A stretch of DNA of 64,000 nt from Venturia oleaginea. Taxonomy: Eukaryota; Ascomycota; Dothideomycetes; Venturiales; Venturiaceae. Both the position numbers and the translations under genes were made by a program. The notes under the pieces were generated by a model that was not told where the DNA came from, made no database searches, and worked only from the letters and a program-made list of their open reading frames with translations. Positions 12,488-23,024 of the stretch are shown here, piece after piece. Position 1 is the stretch's first letter. Every line of letters starts with the position of its first letter. The stretch lies in assembly GCA_013176395.1 (NCBI GenBank), contig JABMLP010000020.1, forward strand, positions 434,001 through 498,000, written 5' to 3'.

Positions 12488-13391
12488 ATGCCATGGTGTA
12501 GAGAACATTTCTCCGAAGGCAGGTGGCATTGCGATTGCAAGCCCCCAACTTTTGCAACCTACCATGAGACCACGAAGAGCGAAAACAAGGGAAGATGGTA
12601 CCATCGTTGCCCACATTGGGGAATAAGGACACCTGTAATCTATTTCTTTGAGCAGAGGACGCAAGTAAAAAGAGAACAGATGCTTGTGCAGAGTGAGATG
12701 AATAGCAAGCCTTTCGAAGCCGATCCAAAAAGTCAATCGAACGAACTAAGCTAATCGAGCTAACCGGCGAAGTCGAGTTAAACAATTTCGTCGAGTCAGT
12801 GGTCCACCCAAGCCCGCCCACTCCTCCGACTACACCTACTCATAATGACCGCGCACCGGTTGCACGGATGGAAGCTCCGGGGACACCAACGCATGAAAGT
12901 TCGGATACTTCTAGTACATCCGGGAAGCGCAAACGCAGCCAGATAGAAACGGAGGCTCCGCGTAATAATGGCATGTCGCCACTGAGCACACGAGATAGTG
13001 AATTCTTGCAAGAATCGCCATCACATAGGCAGGAAAAGAGACGAGCACTAGATTCTAAATTGTAGAGTCAAGGGATGACAATGAGCCCTACTCTTGGCAG
13101 CAGTTAGAATGCTCGGGAATCATCAAATGAGCAAGGCTTTGAGCAGATCAAGGACGTTTTGGTGCAGCCAGGAGGCCATCTGAATCCAGAGATATTAGCT
13201 TCGCTGCAAGAAATCTGGAATGCACAGTGAGTATGATGGAATAGACTGTGGGCAGATTGATACTAACAATTATACTTAGATCTAAGACTTCTTACCTAGA
13301 GCTCAAGAAAGGACAGGCGGAGAACCGAACTTTGAGACGCCGAATACCGGATCTGGAGGAACAACTTGAAGGCGCAGGAATAGAGTTGTAG
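12488..13391 (+). pseudogene. GRF-type zinc-finger protein relic
   Basis: The block GRWHCDCKPPTF..NKGRWYHRCP resembles a GRF zinc finger (CxC ... GRxFYxCP ... CxFF). The last cysteine is Tyr here (IYFFEQ). A one-base frameshift in an A-run near 12727 separates this from a Pro/Thr/Ser-rich segment (12799-13065: HPSPPTPPTTPTH..GKRKRSQ) that ends in a stop. A C-terminal part follows, with a possible 53-bp intron at 13227-13279 and a short coiled coil (LELKKGQAENRTLRRR) ending at 13391. This order matches a widespread fungal family with an N-terminal GRF finger, low-complexity middle and C-terminal coiled coil (recollection, not checked). Function unknown. Confidence 0.55.
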
Positions 13392-13792
13392 ATGAATCCG
13401 TAGACAGACTATGGAGGTGGAACGGGGATGTGAAGTCATTGCTGGGCAATACGGAGAGAAATTTCATGAGCTTCGAATCAGGGCAGACGATTGCTGATGT
13501 TTGGCCGAGCCAAGTGTTGATCGTGAGGTCCCATGTTCGTCCTAATAGTGTTGATACGGGCGTCTTAGCAGGCCAACAGTCTTGATCGCGAGTCGATAGA
13601 CTTTTGAATGTACATCAGTCATTTGTAAGATATATGCAGAAATGTAGCGACTAGAGAACGACTTCCATCATTCCCTGACTCCATGTAAGCTGACGGGACT
13701 ACTCATCAAATATGGCCTACTGGTGCGTGTTCAAGCCCTGCTTGGTTGTAGAGGGTGCACTCGATCTGCGTTGCCAACGATACTGTGGCTGT
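13392..13792. other. Intergenic, no gene seen
   Basis: Several short open stretches here are shadows on the strand opposite the 235-aa gene or have no family resemblance. It would contain the 3' UTR of the minus-strand gene. Confidence 0.4.
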
Positions 13793-14544
13793 CTACTCAC
13801 ATATCCATTCTTCCACCCAGAACTGCATACAATCCTCGGCCTCGTCCTCGGCCAGCCCTCTTTCGACGAGTTCCCTCTTCGTTTTCTCTCCATCGCCCAT
13901 TTCAGCCACGTCTCTCATGGAAGCGAACATGTCTGTCATGGCAATGTGCACACCTTGTGACATGGATCCATTTCCCGTGGCGTAGGGGAGGACATCCACA
14001 GCTGCATTGATTGGCTTTGATGTTGCCGAGACGGCCAAACTGGTGTTAAGTGAGGTTATGAAGCTGCTGATGATGTTTGGTAGAGAAGAAGGTGTGCTCA
14101 GAGGGAGGATGGGGATGTTGATGAATTGGTCCATGAGCAAGAGCTGAGCCTGAGTGAAGGCATGTAGAGAGCTAGGAAATGTTTCAGACGCGTCATTCTT
14201 TGCACCGGTCCCACCCGGAGCTGGAAAGAGAGGAAACACGATTGTACTATCAGTGCCGGCGGTCAAAGATTCGAAATGCTGAAGACGGGAAAGGGTTGAA
14301 CTGATGATTCCGGGTGTGAGTAAGGATTGGGTTAGGATGATGACACGAAGGTTGCGAGGAATCCCTTTTGAAGGTATCGGTATGGCGAGATCGTGTGTCT
14401 TGAGTTCGCTCTCTGGTTGATGTCAGTCTGTGATTGCCTTGGGATAAGCAACTCACCTTTGATTGACAAGCCATTAGTAGACAGGAGAACAGGAATTAGA
14501 GCTGAACACGACGGTCTACGACGAAGGGCGTTACAGAAGGCCAT
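13793..14544 (-). CDS. Conserved fungal hypothetical protein, 235 aa
   Basis: Exons 14544..14457 and 14412..13793; the 44-bp intron (GTGAGT...CCAG) joins NGLSIKE|SELKTHDLAIP in phase. The protein begins MAFCNALRRRPSCSALIPVLL and contains the well-formed block PRNLRVIILTQSLLTPGIIS, then SRLQHFESLTAG and an acidic C-terminus ending FWVEEWICE. It has no membrane segment or signal peptide and no motif that assigns an activity. I believe similar proteins occur across Pezizomycotina (recollection only). It is divergent from the Btz gene, 684 bp between start codons. Confidence 0.7.
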
Positions 14545-15228
14545 TGTGCTTGGTTGTTGGTGGTTTCTTCACTCAGTCTCCCATTTCAGGCCTCAGCCTC
14601 AGCCTCAGTCACAAGCTTGCCTTCATCCCTCCTGCCTCGTACTTGCCATCCTCAAACCACGTCTCCTCTCTCCCTCCCTCTCCCATCACTCCAAGGAACC
14701 TTTGACTCGTTCAGATAGTGTTTACACGCGCGTGCGTAGTCTTGCGGAGAAAAGCAAGCTCCCCTGGCAAGAAATTCTTTTGCGTGACCTGAGCCAATCT
14801 GGAGCAGGAAGTGGTCGGCTCAATTTGCACGGGAATTTGAATTTGAATTCGAAGCTCGAAGAGTTCGAGTTGAGAGAGAGCCGCCTTGGCAGGTCAAGCC
14901 TCAAGACTCAACATTGGACTACGTTCACGAGAGCCAAAGTCAACACCAACTTCCATCCTCCACGATCTAGCTGGAGACACGCCGATTCATTTCTTCTGCA
15001 GTAAGTCGACTCTGACCCAAACAGTCACTTGACCTACCTCACTCAACACTCGTCCTCTGCACCCTTCCACCAACACTGACACCGCTCCAGACTTTATAGA
15101 ACTCCCGCTGGAAGCACCTTCTTCCACCGGCACCTTCCGAGCCCATTGACGTTGATGTCCTTTTTATCTTCTACTTTGCATTTCCTTTCTGCAACTGTTC
15201 AACTGCAACCTAATATACCCAACAAACC
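14545..15228. promoter_or_regulatory. Divergent intergenic region (235-aa gene / Btz gene)
   Basis: No conserved coding segment. The 3' half (14950-15228) is rich in C and T and poor in G, typical of a filamentous-fungal promoter or 5' UTR, and ends in an ATG context of aaccATGC. A short CCTCAG repeat lies at about 14590. Confidence 0.45.
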
Positions 15229-17342
15229 ATGCCTGCCCCGCGACGCAGCCATGTCATCCGCCGTCGCAGGATAGACGACGAGGGCGAAGACGAAGCCTCC
15301 ATTACTGGACCTCCGATAGACGACTCACATAGCGAAGCTTCACTACCCAGTGACGGTGATGGCGACGCCGACGATAGCGACTTGAGCGAGACTGATGTCC
15401 CTGATTCACTTGGCCCCGACGATACTGCCACGAGACCCAACGGTGCTGTTAAGCCAGTGCTGCTGAAGAAAGAGCAGATGGACGAGCCCCTTGCGGTGAA
15501 ACCGGAACACGCACAGCAACACTCCTTCGTTGCAACACAGGACACGGAAGCTATGATGAACGGCTTGCATATTTCTGAGGATGCTACAACTAGCGAAGCA
15601 TTGGAATTCGCCGTCACAGAAGACGGTCTAATTACTGAACCGCAAGACGCTCTGCAGGGCGACTCCAGGCGCCAGAAGAACCCCGTCGATCGTAAAAGAC
15701 AAGAGCACGAGGATTACAAGAAGAAGCGTGATGCCGATCCGGCTTTCATCCCAACTCGAGGACAATTCTTCATGCATGACACGCGATCGGGCGGGATGGG
15801 TCCCAATGGGCTTAAACCCTTTGGACGAGGAGCCGGCAGAGGCAGAGAGGTCATTGGAGGGCCCTTCTCTCCTGCAAAGTGAGTTTGATCTTGTAAACTT
15901 TCTCTCGTACCAATCACTAAATCGGCAGTAGTATGCGTCCTCAGGCCACGGATGCCACGAGCGCACCATGGGCCCACGATCTACATCAAACGGTGCAAGA
16001 ACCTGCTCTACGGCCCGGCAATCAACAGCAACGAGGTCCCACCAGCGCTCCTGGCCTACCGAATCAGATGACACAAGTCAACATCCCAAAGGTTGCCCCT
16101 GTGCGCAACTTTTCAACCACGAAGAAACTTGGTCATGCGCAGATGCGCGTCTTATTACCAGACATGAAGGAGCCAATAACCTATGCGAATACGGAGATAA
16201 AACAGTACACCAAGCTACCAGACCACCGTCCCCCTCTTCGCCGAGACAAACCCGTTCGCATCTCACTTCCTGACAGAGGACCCTCGTACGCCTTTCCGGC
16301 ACCTGACCGCTCCTTCATTTTCATACCAAGAGCTATGAGACCAAACCAACAGAGCTTCGGAAGAGGTGGAAGGACAAGACTGGGATCAATGGGCGGATTC
16401 TCGAGCAGAAGGACCAGTGTTTTTGGTGGCAGCGTATACTCACCAAGCGTTGCGATGAGTCGACGCTCTTCGTTTGCACGCGAATTCGATCGTGGCGCCC
16501 TAGTGTCTCCATCTGGCTCAGTTCGACCTATAGTCCGCATGCCTCAACAGCATTCTGCCAACGGAACACCCGTATATCCAGCTGCCATGTCCAGCCATGG
16601 CACGCCAGTGATGAGTCACCAGGAACATGGATTCCTTGGGCCTCAGCGACCGGCTTTCCGAGAGAACTGGGCATCAAATATGCCAATGTATCAACCTCGA
16701 CCGCAAAAGACTGTCTCTGTCGCTGGCATCGAATCACCTGGCTCATACGTGTACGGCGCACCACCTACTCAAGATCATCAGCCTTTCCAGCACCAGTTGC
16801 CCGCTCACGTCAACGGCGGCAATGGATCCCAGGACGGCTCGAATTTCTATCCTCGGCCACAACCAACATACCCAACACAGTCAACAGGTACTCCTCTATC
16901 AAACATACCCGAACGCGCCATTCACGCTCCCGCTTTTCAGCCATACCAACAAACCGGCTACCCACCATCGCAGCCAGCCTACTTCTTTCCTCCCTCGCAA
17001 CCGCAATTCCCACCTGGCGCAATCATTGCCCCCATGTTTGTTCAGACCGGCCAGCAAGGAACTTATATTGTGCCAACTATGGCTCCAGCGGCACCGCAGG
17101 CGGTGCAACCCCCTCCACCACCACCATCAGCCCCCGGATCCGGGGGAATGGTGGCTTACGAGCAGAACGGCATGGTATTTTACTACGATGCTTCGCAAGC
17201 ACCCGGTCCCCCTGCAGCAGAGGCCCCTCCAACCTTTCTCAACTACACAATGCCTGGCATGGGCGGTATGATGACACCAACCCCGGACGGCTACTACTAC
17301 CCTCAGATGCCGAACGGAACCGTCTACTATCAATCCCAATGA
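15229..17342 (+). CDS. Btz/CASC3 (Barentsz)-domain protein, exon-junction-complex component
   Basis: Exons 15229..15878 and 15929..17342, 687 aa; the 50-bp intron joins ..FSPAN|SMRPQ.. in phase. The Btz domain lies at about residues 157-215, with HEDYKKKRDADPAFIPTRG and FFMHDTR. In animals this module wraps eIF4AIII in the exon-junction complex, linking splicing to mRNA localisation and decay. It is preceded by an acidic N-terminus and an RRR motif, and followed by RG-rich stretches and a long Pro/Gln-rich disordered tail (PPPPPSAPG, MPGMGGMM). The fungal family is usually annotated as CASC3/Barentsz eIF4AIII-binding; the rest of the protein is poorly conserved. Confidence 0.85.
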
Positions 17343-17639
17343 TGCAGCTGGCACTTTGACTTTTCTTTTTGACCTTCCACACTGCATGTCTTTTCCATCG
17401 AGCGGGAGAAGAGACGATTGACATTTGGATTTGAGCGAGTTACCCATCATTATTACTCTCGTTGGCACACATATATTTCTTCAACATTAGCTTTGGTTCA
17501 CAAGCGATATGGCGTTCGGTACTGGTTTCCATGGTGGTTTCGGGACAGTGTTTGAAATTTCGAGTTTTCTTTTTGTTTGCGGGCTTCTACACGGTGTTGA
17601 GGCCTAAATACACCCTAGTGCCTATGAGCATTCGGCGTC

Positions 17640-17672
17640 GATGCAGCTTCATTGCAGCTTCATTGCAGCTTC
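17640..17672. repeat. 11-bp tandem repeat (ATTGCAGCTTC), 3 copies
   Basis: Three units in a row, the first with one change, followed by a degenerate fourth. It sits in the 3' flank of the Btz gene. Confidence 0.8.
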
Positions 17673-18083
17673 ACTGCTGCCACATGGAGAATTCTCTAGG
17701 CTAGGAAAACTACTGTTGTACTTCTTGGACACTTTTCAAGTATCGAGGTGGGATTCTGCTGGGAAGGTACGGGATGGTCGAACGGACCGCAATTATACGT
17801 GGAAGGCGGTGGTCAGGTGTTCATAGTACATAATCCAGTCTTTGAACCACCAATTGTATACAGCTGTGGTTGTCCCCAGTAACTCTGAGCTCCTCGAGCT
17901 TCTCAGCCTCGTCTGCAATTCCACTTGTGGAACATCGGTGACGAAGGCTAAACGGAAGCGGAATGGTGAACGCCTTGAGCCCTCTCCAAAGTAGAGCAAT
18001 ACTTTGTGCGTTTCATCACCGCTAATGGGCTTGATAGAGCATCCTCTCTCGCCAGTCCAGCCCTTCAAGAATTGAACTCAGGC

Positions 18084-18108
18084 TCAGCCTAGCCTAGCCT
18101 AGCCTAGC
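18084..18108. repeat. 5-bp tandem repeat (AGCCT)n
   Basis: About five consecutive AGCCT units in the intergenic region, preceded by a GGCTCAGCCT stretch. No function is evident. Confidence 0.8.
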
Positions 18109-18752
18109 AGGAGAATGAAGTGATCTGATTTCCGCGTTCGAAGGTAGGCCCGGTGATTTTTGAAAGAAAGTCAGCAGACGGAGTAGGCTTTACGGGTTGG
18201 ATCAAAGTATTTGTTGTTTGCATGATAGATTGGCTTCTGTTTCACAACACGGTCAATGCACGTGATGAGAGACACTGCTATCGCCTCTCCGAGCTGCCTT
18301 GTGTTGATTACTGGATATTGCCTCATACATTCTTCTCTGACCTCCATCCTTTGCTGACAGTTGGATCGTTCGTTGTAGTGGCAAATAGCACTAGGCTGCT
18401 ACTTCGTCGTCGTGTTTCGCCTCCGTTATCAAGTGAGTGCAGGTGATCACAGTGACACAGACCCCCCGCCCGGTCCGACCTCCGACCTACATCACCAACA
18501 CATCTCTCTCCCTTCTCCCTCCAAGAGTAGTCCACTCCAAGTGTACTCCACATCACCAGACCCTACTACTGGTGTGTTTGGCAGACCTGCACACTCTCTC
18601 TCCCTCTCTTCAACTCTACAGTTACCCGGACGGTCTCGAGGGTGTGGATCACGCTCAGTCGCCCGTCATTCACCGCCAACATCAGGCTACACTACTTCAA
18701 GATCTCCATCGTGGACCTATCCTCCCCAAACCCTCCATCAATAGTCTTAACC

Positions 18753-21700
18753 ATGGCTACTCATGCCCCCGTCAGCCTTGACACGCCCATATCAATCAAA
18801 TGCCATATCGAGGGCCAGAACCGCAAGTTCAGACTCCCATTAGCCGACCTGACTCCCCAGGTTCTGCCAGGAAAAGTACGTCAACACGCTTATCAGGAAC
18901 CAGCCTTGCACCAACCAACTTTTGAGGGCGGTTTATAGGTTGTAATACACCAAAAACACTTGCTGACGCTATCATCAACAGCTTAGAGGACTCCTCGGTA
19001 TTGGGGAGAACCAGACAGTTGTCTTCGAGCGATACTCTGACAGTGCCGCTGCCTATGTCACTCTTGACCCAGCCAACACACACGTCTATAAGACTCTTCT
19101 TAGAGCCGCGAAGGCCAAGCTTAAGCTCCGGCTACGTGTGAGCGTGATCAATCCCGCACCTCAGCCTTTCGCCTCGGCCTTTCCCGACTTCGCCAATTTC
19201 GGCTCCGAGACCATCCTACAAACCAACAATGGTGTCAGCATCCCACCATCTACACCACAAGCTCAGCCTTCTCTCGAATCACTATGCCGCCCAGTGTCGA
19301 TGGCGCCGTCTGAGTCAACCGAGGCTTCATCTGCCGCCCAAAACACTACCCAAAAGCGCATGTGCACTCGCTTGAGCCGTGAAGGTTTCTTTGCGGAGCT
19401 GGCAAACGTCTCGCGCAACCGCGAGCTTGCCCTTCGCATCAAGGAGACACAACCAGCTCCCGCTTACGCCAAAGCAGCCAGCCCTGCCGCCTGCTCATGG
19501 TCCGTCTTCTGCAATGCTTGCGATAGACCAATGGCGAATGAACACTATCACTGCAACATTTGCGATGACGGAGATTATGATTTGTGCGCTACATGCGTCA
19601 ATGCCGGTGCTCACTGCCCTGGCGAGGGTCACTGGCTCATCAAGCGCTTCGTCAGCAACGGACATGTCATCAACAGCACCACTGAGAAATTGACTCCCAA
19701 GTCGCCGGTCGTACAGGAGTCGACTTCAGTAAAGCCTGAGATTCCCGGTGCTTTCACCGAGTCTATTGCAGAACCCTCTGTCGAAGAGCAAGTCGAGGAT
19801 GATGAGTACGAGCCAGTACGCACGTGCAACTCTTGTGTCCGAGGTAAAGTCCACCAGAGTACCCACTACTAGATGATCGCTGACCCACAATAGAATACAC
19901 CGAGAACCAGTTCGTTACCTGCATTGACTGCGACGATTTTGATCTCTGCACTGCTTGCCACGAGGGCAACAAGCATGGTCACCATCCAGCCCATACCTTC
20001 AAGCCTGTTGCAGAGGACACCATCAGCGCTATGGGCGCGTTCATGTGTGCTCCTGGACGCGGTGTAAAGCACGCCGCTCTTTGCGATGGCTGTGATAAGC
20101 CAATCTTCGGTGTCCGCCACAAGTGCCTCAATTGTCCAGATTGGGACTACTGCTCTGAATGTGTCAAGAACGCCAAGTTCGTTCATCCTCAGCACAGATT
20201 CGCTGCCCATTACGAACCGATCCCAGCTACTCGAAGCCACTCATACCAACCTAAACACATTGGCATCTACTGTGATGGCCCACTCTGCCAGAACAAGCTC
20301 GGCTACATCGAGGGCGTTCGTTACAAGTGCGCTATTTGCCACGATACTGACTTCTGTGCCAATTGCGAGGCTTACCCTCACAACAAGCACAACCATACTC
20401 ATCCATTGATTAAGCTCAAGACTTCAGTCCGCAACGTCAGCGTTACAACCATGGGTGAGAACAAGACCATGGGAGACCGCACGACATTTGCAAAGGCTCC
20501 AGTTCATAGAGCCCCAAGCAACGCTGCCACTCAAGTACAGACCATCGTTGATGTCAAGCCTGCAGAAGCCACCTATAGGCCATTGAAGGAGAAGATAGAG
20601 ATCAAGGATCTGCTCGCCGAGCCTATCGACGAGAAGGTCAAAGTGCAGGACTTACTCTCCTCTCCAAACGAGGAGCCCAAGTCTGCTGGTCCAGTCGATG
20701 TGACTAAGCTCCAAGCACTGTTCATTCGTGAAACTGTTCCTGATGCTACTCTCATGCAGCCCAGTCTGCGTTTCGTTCAAGTTTGGACTATGCGCAATAC
20801 CGGATCCGAGGCTTGGCCCGCTGGCTGCAGCGTTCGCTACACTGGCGGAGACAATATGCTGAACGTCGAGAAGTACGCGCCATCGGCTATTTCCGATATT
20901 GCCGAGGCCATTGAGACCAATATCATGAGTCGCCCAGTCGAGGTTGGTGAGGAGATATCTTTCCGTGTGACCATGAAGGCACCACAATCTGAGGGTACCA
21001 AGATCTCATACTGGCGTCTCAAGACTGCTGATGGCCAGGCTTTTGGTCATCGTCTTTGGTGCCACATCAAAGTCGCTGCTCAAGCCGTTACGCCAGTCGT
21101 AGAGCCCAGCTCCTTGCCCGAGGTTTCTCCCACTTTCTCTCCTGCTACAGTCCCTACAGTCGAACACAGCGAGAATGTTGGCCGTCCAAGCCTTCAAGAC
21201 CTTCCGACTGTTCTCCGGCGGCAGCGCATTGACCTCCGCGGCGAAATGGAGCGTTCTGCCGAGGGCCACAAGCGCAAAGAGAAGTCCATGGCCCTTCATC
21301 ATTCTCGTGTGCAAGAGGAACGTTCGACCCGTATCCAGACGCTCCGCAATTTCTCAGCAGAAATCCACGCTGTCGAAGTCCAACACAAGGCTAAGGTCGC
21401 TGCTGCAAAGGCTGCTATTGATGCTGCTAAGATCGCAAAGAAGGAAGCCGAACCATCCGAGCTCCCAGCACCCGGTCCATCCAACTTGGAAGATGCCGCA
21501 CAGACTATCTGGCTGCTTAAGGAACACAGCAGACGCATGGAAGAGGCTCGCCAACAAGCCCTTGCCCATGAGGTTGAGGCTCCTTCTTCACCATCTGTTG
21601 TCAAGGAAGATGTCAAGGTTGAGGGAAGCGGAATGATTTTCCCCACTCTTGAAAAAGAGTCACCCTCATCTAGCTTCCACGATCTAGCTGTGCCATCAAC

Positions 21701-21878
21701 TCCAGTCACCGCTCTTGAAACTACAACTCCCGTCTCTCCACCCACTGCTGAGTCGGATGTTGACATCTTTGAAGATGCCGAGAGCGTCGAATTCGTGAGC
21801 AGCGACAGTGAGGCTGGCTTCTGCACCGACGACGAATATGATATCCTCGATGCCAGCGATGAAGAAACCCTTGCTTAG
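18753..21878 (+). CDS. NBR1: NBR1-type selective autophagy receptor (PB1, four ZZ fingers, FW domain)
   Basis: Receptor that links cargo to Atg8; in other fungi, Nbr1 carries hydrolases such as Ams1/Ape1 to the vacuole. Exons 18753..18875, 18982..19843 and 19894..21878 give 989 aa, with in-phase introns of 106 and 50 bp. PB1-like domain at about 8-95. Four ZZ zinc fingers start at about 218 (CNACDRP), 324 (CNSCVRE), 391 (CDGCDKP) and 454 (CDGPLCQ). The FW (four-tryptophan) domain lies at about 597-721 (QVWTMRNTGSEAWPAGC ... RLWCHIKV). A coiled, acidic C-terminus ends in an LIR-like motif, EYDIL, at 976-980 with acidic flanks. Start: first ATG, followed directly by the PB1 fold. The intact frame across 3 kb argues for a working gene. 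Confidence 0.93.
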
Positions 21879-22335
21879 ACATTATGTTATGTCTGGAGCA
21901 TGAAACCATGCACAAGTGGACGGCTTCTGAATCCGTATCAGATTGATCACTACACACATGTGCTCAATACCGCGAGCACCCCGGACACTCTTTTGGAAGC
22001 GGGCGAAGGAATGAAACGGAGTTGGAATTGGAACTGGGAGTTCGGGGTTTGTGCCACTCGCCCTTGGATTTGATTGATCTGAGCATAATTGATTTCCTCT
22101 TTTCCCTCCTTGACTTGCTATTGTTGTCTGGAATTTTGTATCCGAGATTTAATTGAATGATGACCTGAATATCACCTCTTCTTGATGATGCCCTATCAAT
22201 AGACGTATCGTTTTCGTCATACGAGAATAGAAATCGAAAGCGCTTTTCGATGGGATGATCTGAAAGCATCTATCACCCGCCATTCCCTATATGTCAAAGG
22301 GAGGGAATAAACTCATCATGTTTTGGACTCGTCTG
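21879..22335. other. Intergenic, 3' of the NBR1-type gene
   Basis: No coding feature. It contains the presumed 3' UTR of the autophagy receptor and ends at the left inverted repeat of the MITE-like element. Confidence 0.4.
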
Positions 22336-22691
22336 AAAGCCGCAGAGACCCACCACGTGTTCAAGGTAAGATACCATACCACGCACCAAGACCTAGCGCA
22401 CCAACTATCCCAACGCACCAACCACCTTACTAAAATAATTTCTTACTTCTCTTTATAGAATTTTCCGTGTTTCTATCGTAGAATTGTAGTAAAAGAAAGA
22501 AGTAATATTTACTCTCTATGGAAACTCTTTTCTTTACGAAGCGTATACCTAAAGTTCCTGGGGCTTAGATTATTTCAAAGTCCGTAGTAAAACTAAGAAG
22601 TTATTTTAGCGAGGCAGTCTGTACTTGGTGGTACGGCTGACTTATACACCATGTCTTGCGTATTATAAAGGTGGTGGGTCTCTGCGGCTTT
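22336..22691. mobile_element. MITE-like element, 356 bp with 21-bp perfect terminal inverted repeats
   Basis: The first 21 bases (22336-22356, AAAGCCGCAGAGACC...) are the exact reverse complement of the last 21 (22671-22691, ...GGTCTCTGCGGCTTT). The interior is A/T-rich, has no open reading frame of note, and shows no motif of a known transposase. Size and structure fit a non-autonomous DNA transposon. No target-site duplication could be confirmed, because the LTR of the retrotransposon begins two bases after its right end. Confidence 0.65.
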
Positions 22692-22692
22692 T

Positions 22693-23024
22693 TGTAAGAG
22701 TTCAACCCTCAAAGGTGTTTCGCAAGTGAGGGAAGACAGCTTTTATTTCAAGTATCTAAGTACAGAGAAGAAAGTGTAAGTACAGGAAGGATAGCTAGTA
22801 TATATAATCCTCCTCTTACAATAGATCCTTCTAGAAAGTATCTTTAAATGGAAACGTGACAGCTTGCAAAATAGAACATGGCAGCTTGCGAAATAGAACA
22901 TGACAGCTTGCAAAATAGAACATGACAGCTTGCAAAATAGAACATGACAGCTTGCAGAATAACAAGAGAACAATTGGAAATCCAGTCATGGATAAGCTAG
23001 AGAGAAGGATTCCATCCCTTAACA
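22693..23024 (-). repeat. 3' LTR of the chromovirus (332 bp)
   Basis: Begins TGTAAGAG and ends CTTAACA on the plus strand (TG...CA). It carries four to five copies of a 22-bp unit (gacagcttgcaaaatagaac plus at) at about 22857-22960. It differs from the other LTR near 22744 (T for A) and in the AGAAAGTG stretch (A for G). Confidence 0.95.

Larger units (their letters stand above)
17343..18752. other. 1.4 kb intergenic region upstream of the NBR1-type gene
   Basis: No gene is supported. It holds two short tandem arrays (17640-17672 and 18084-18108) and, from about 18470, a C/T-rich stretch that is probably the promoter and 5' UTR of the autophagy receptor. Confidence 0.5.
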
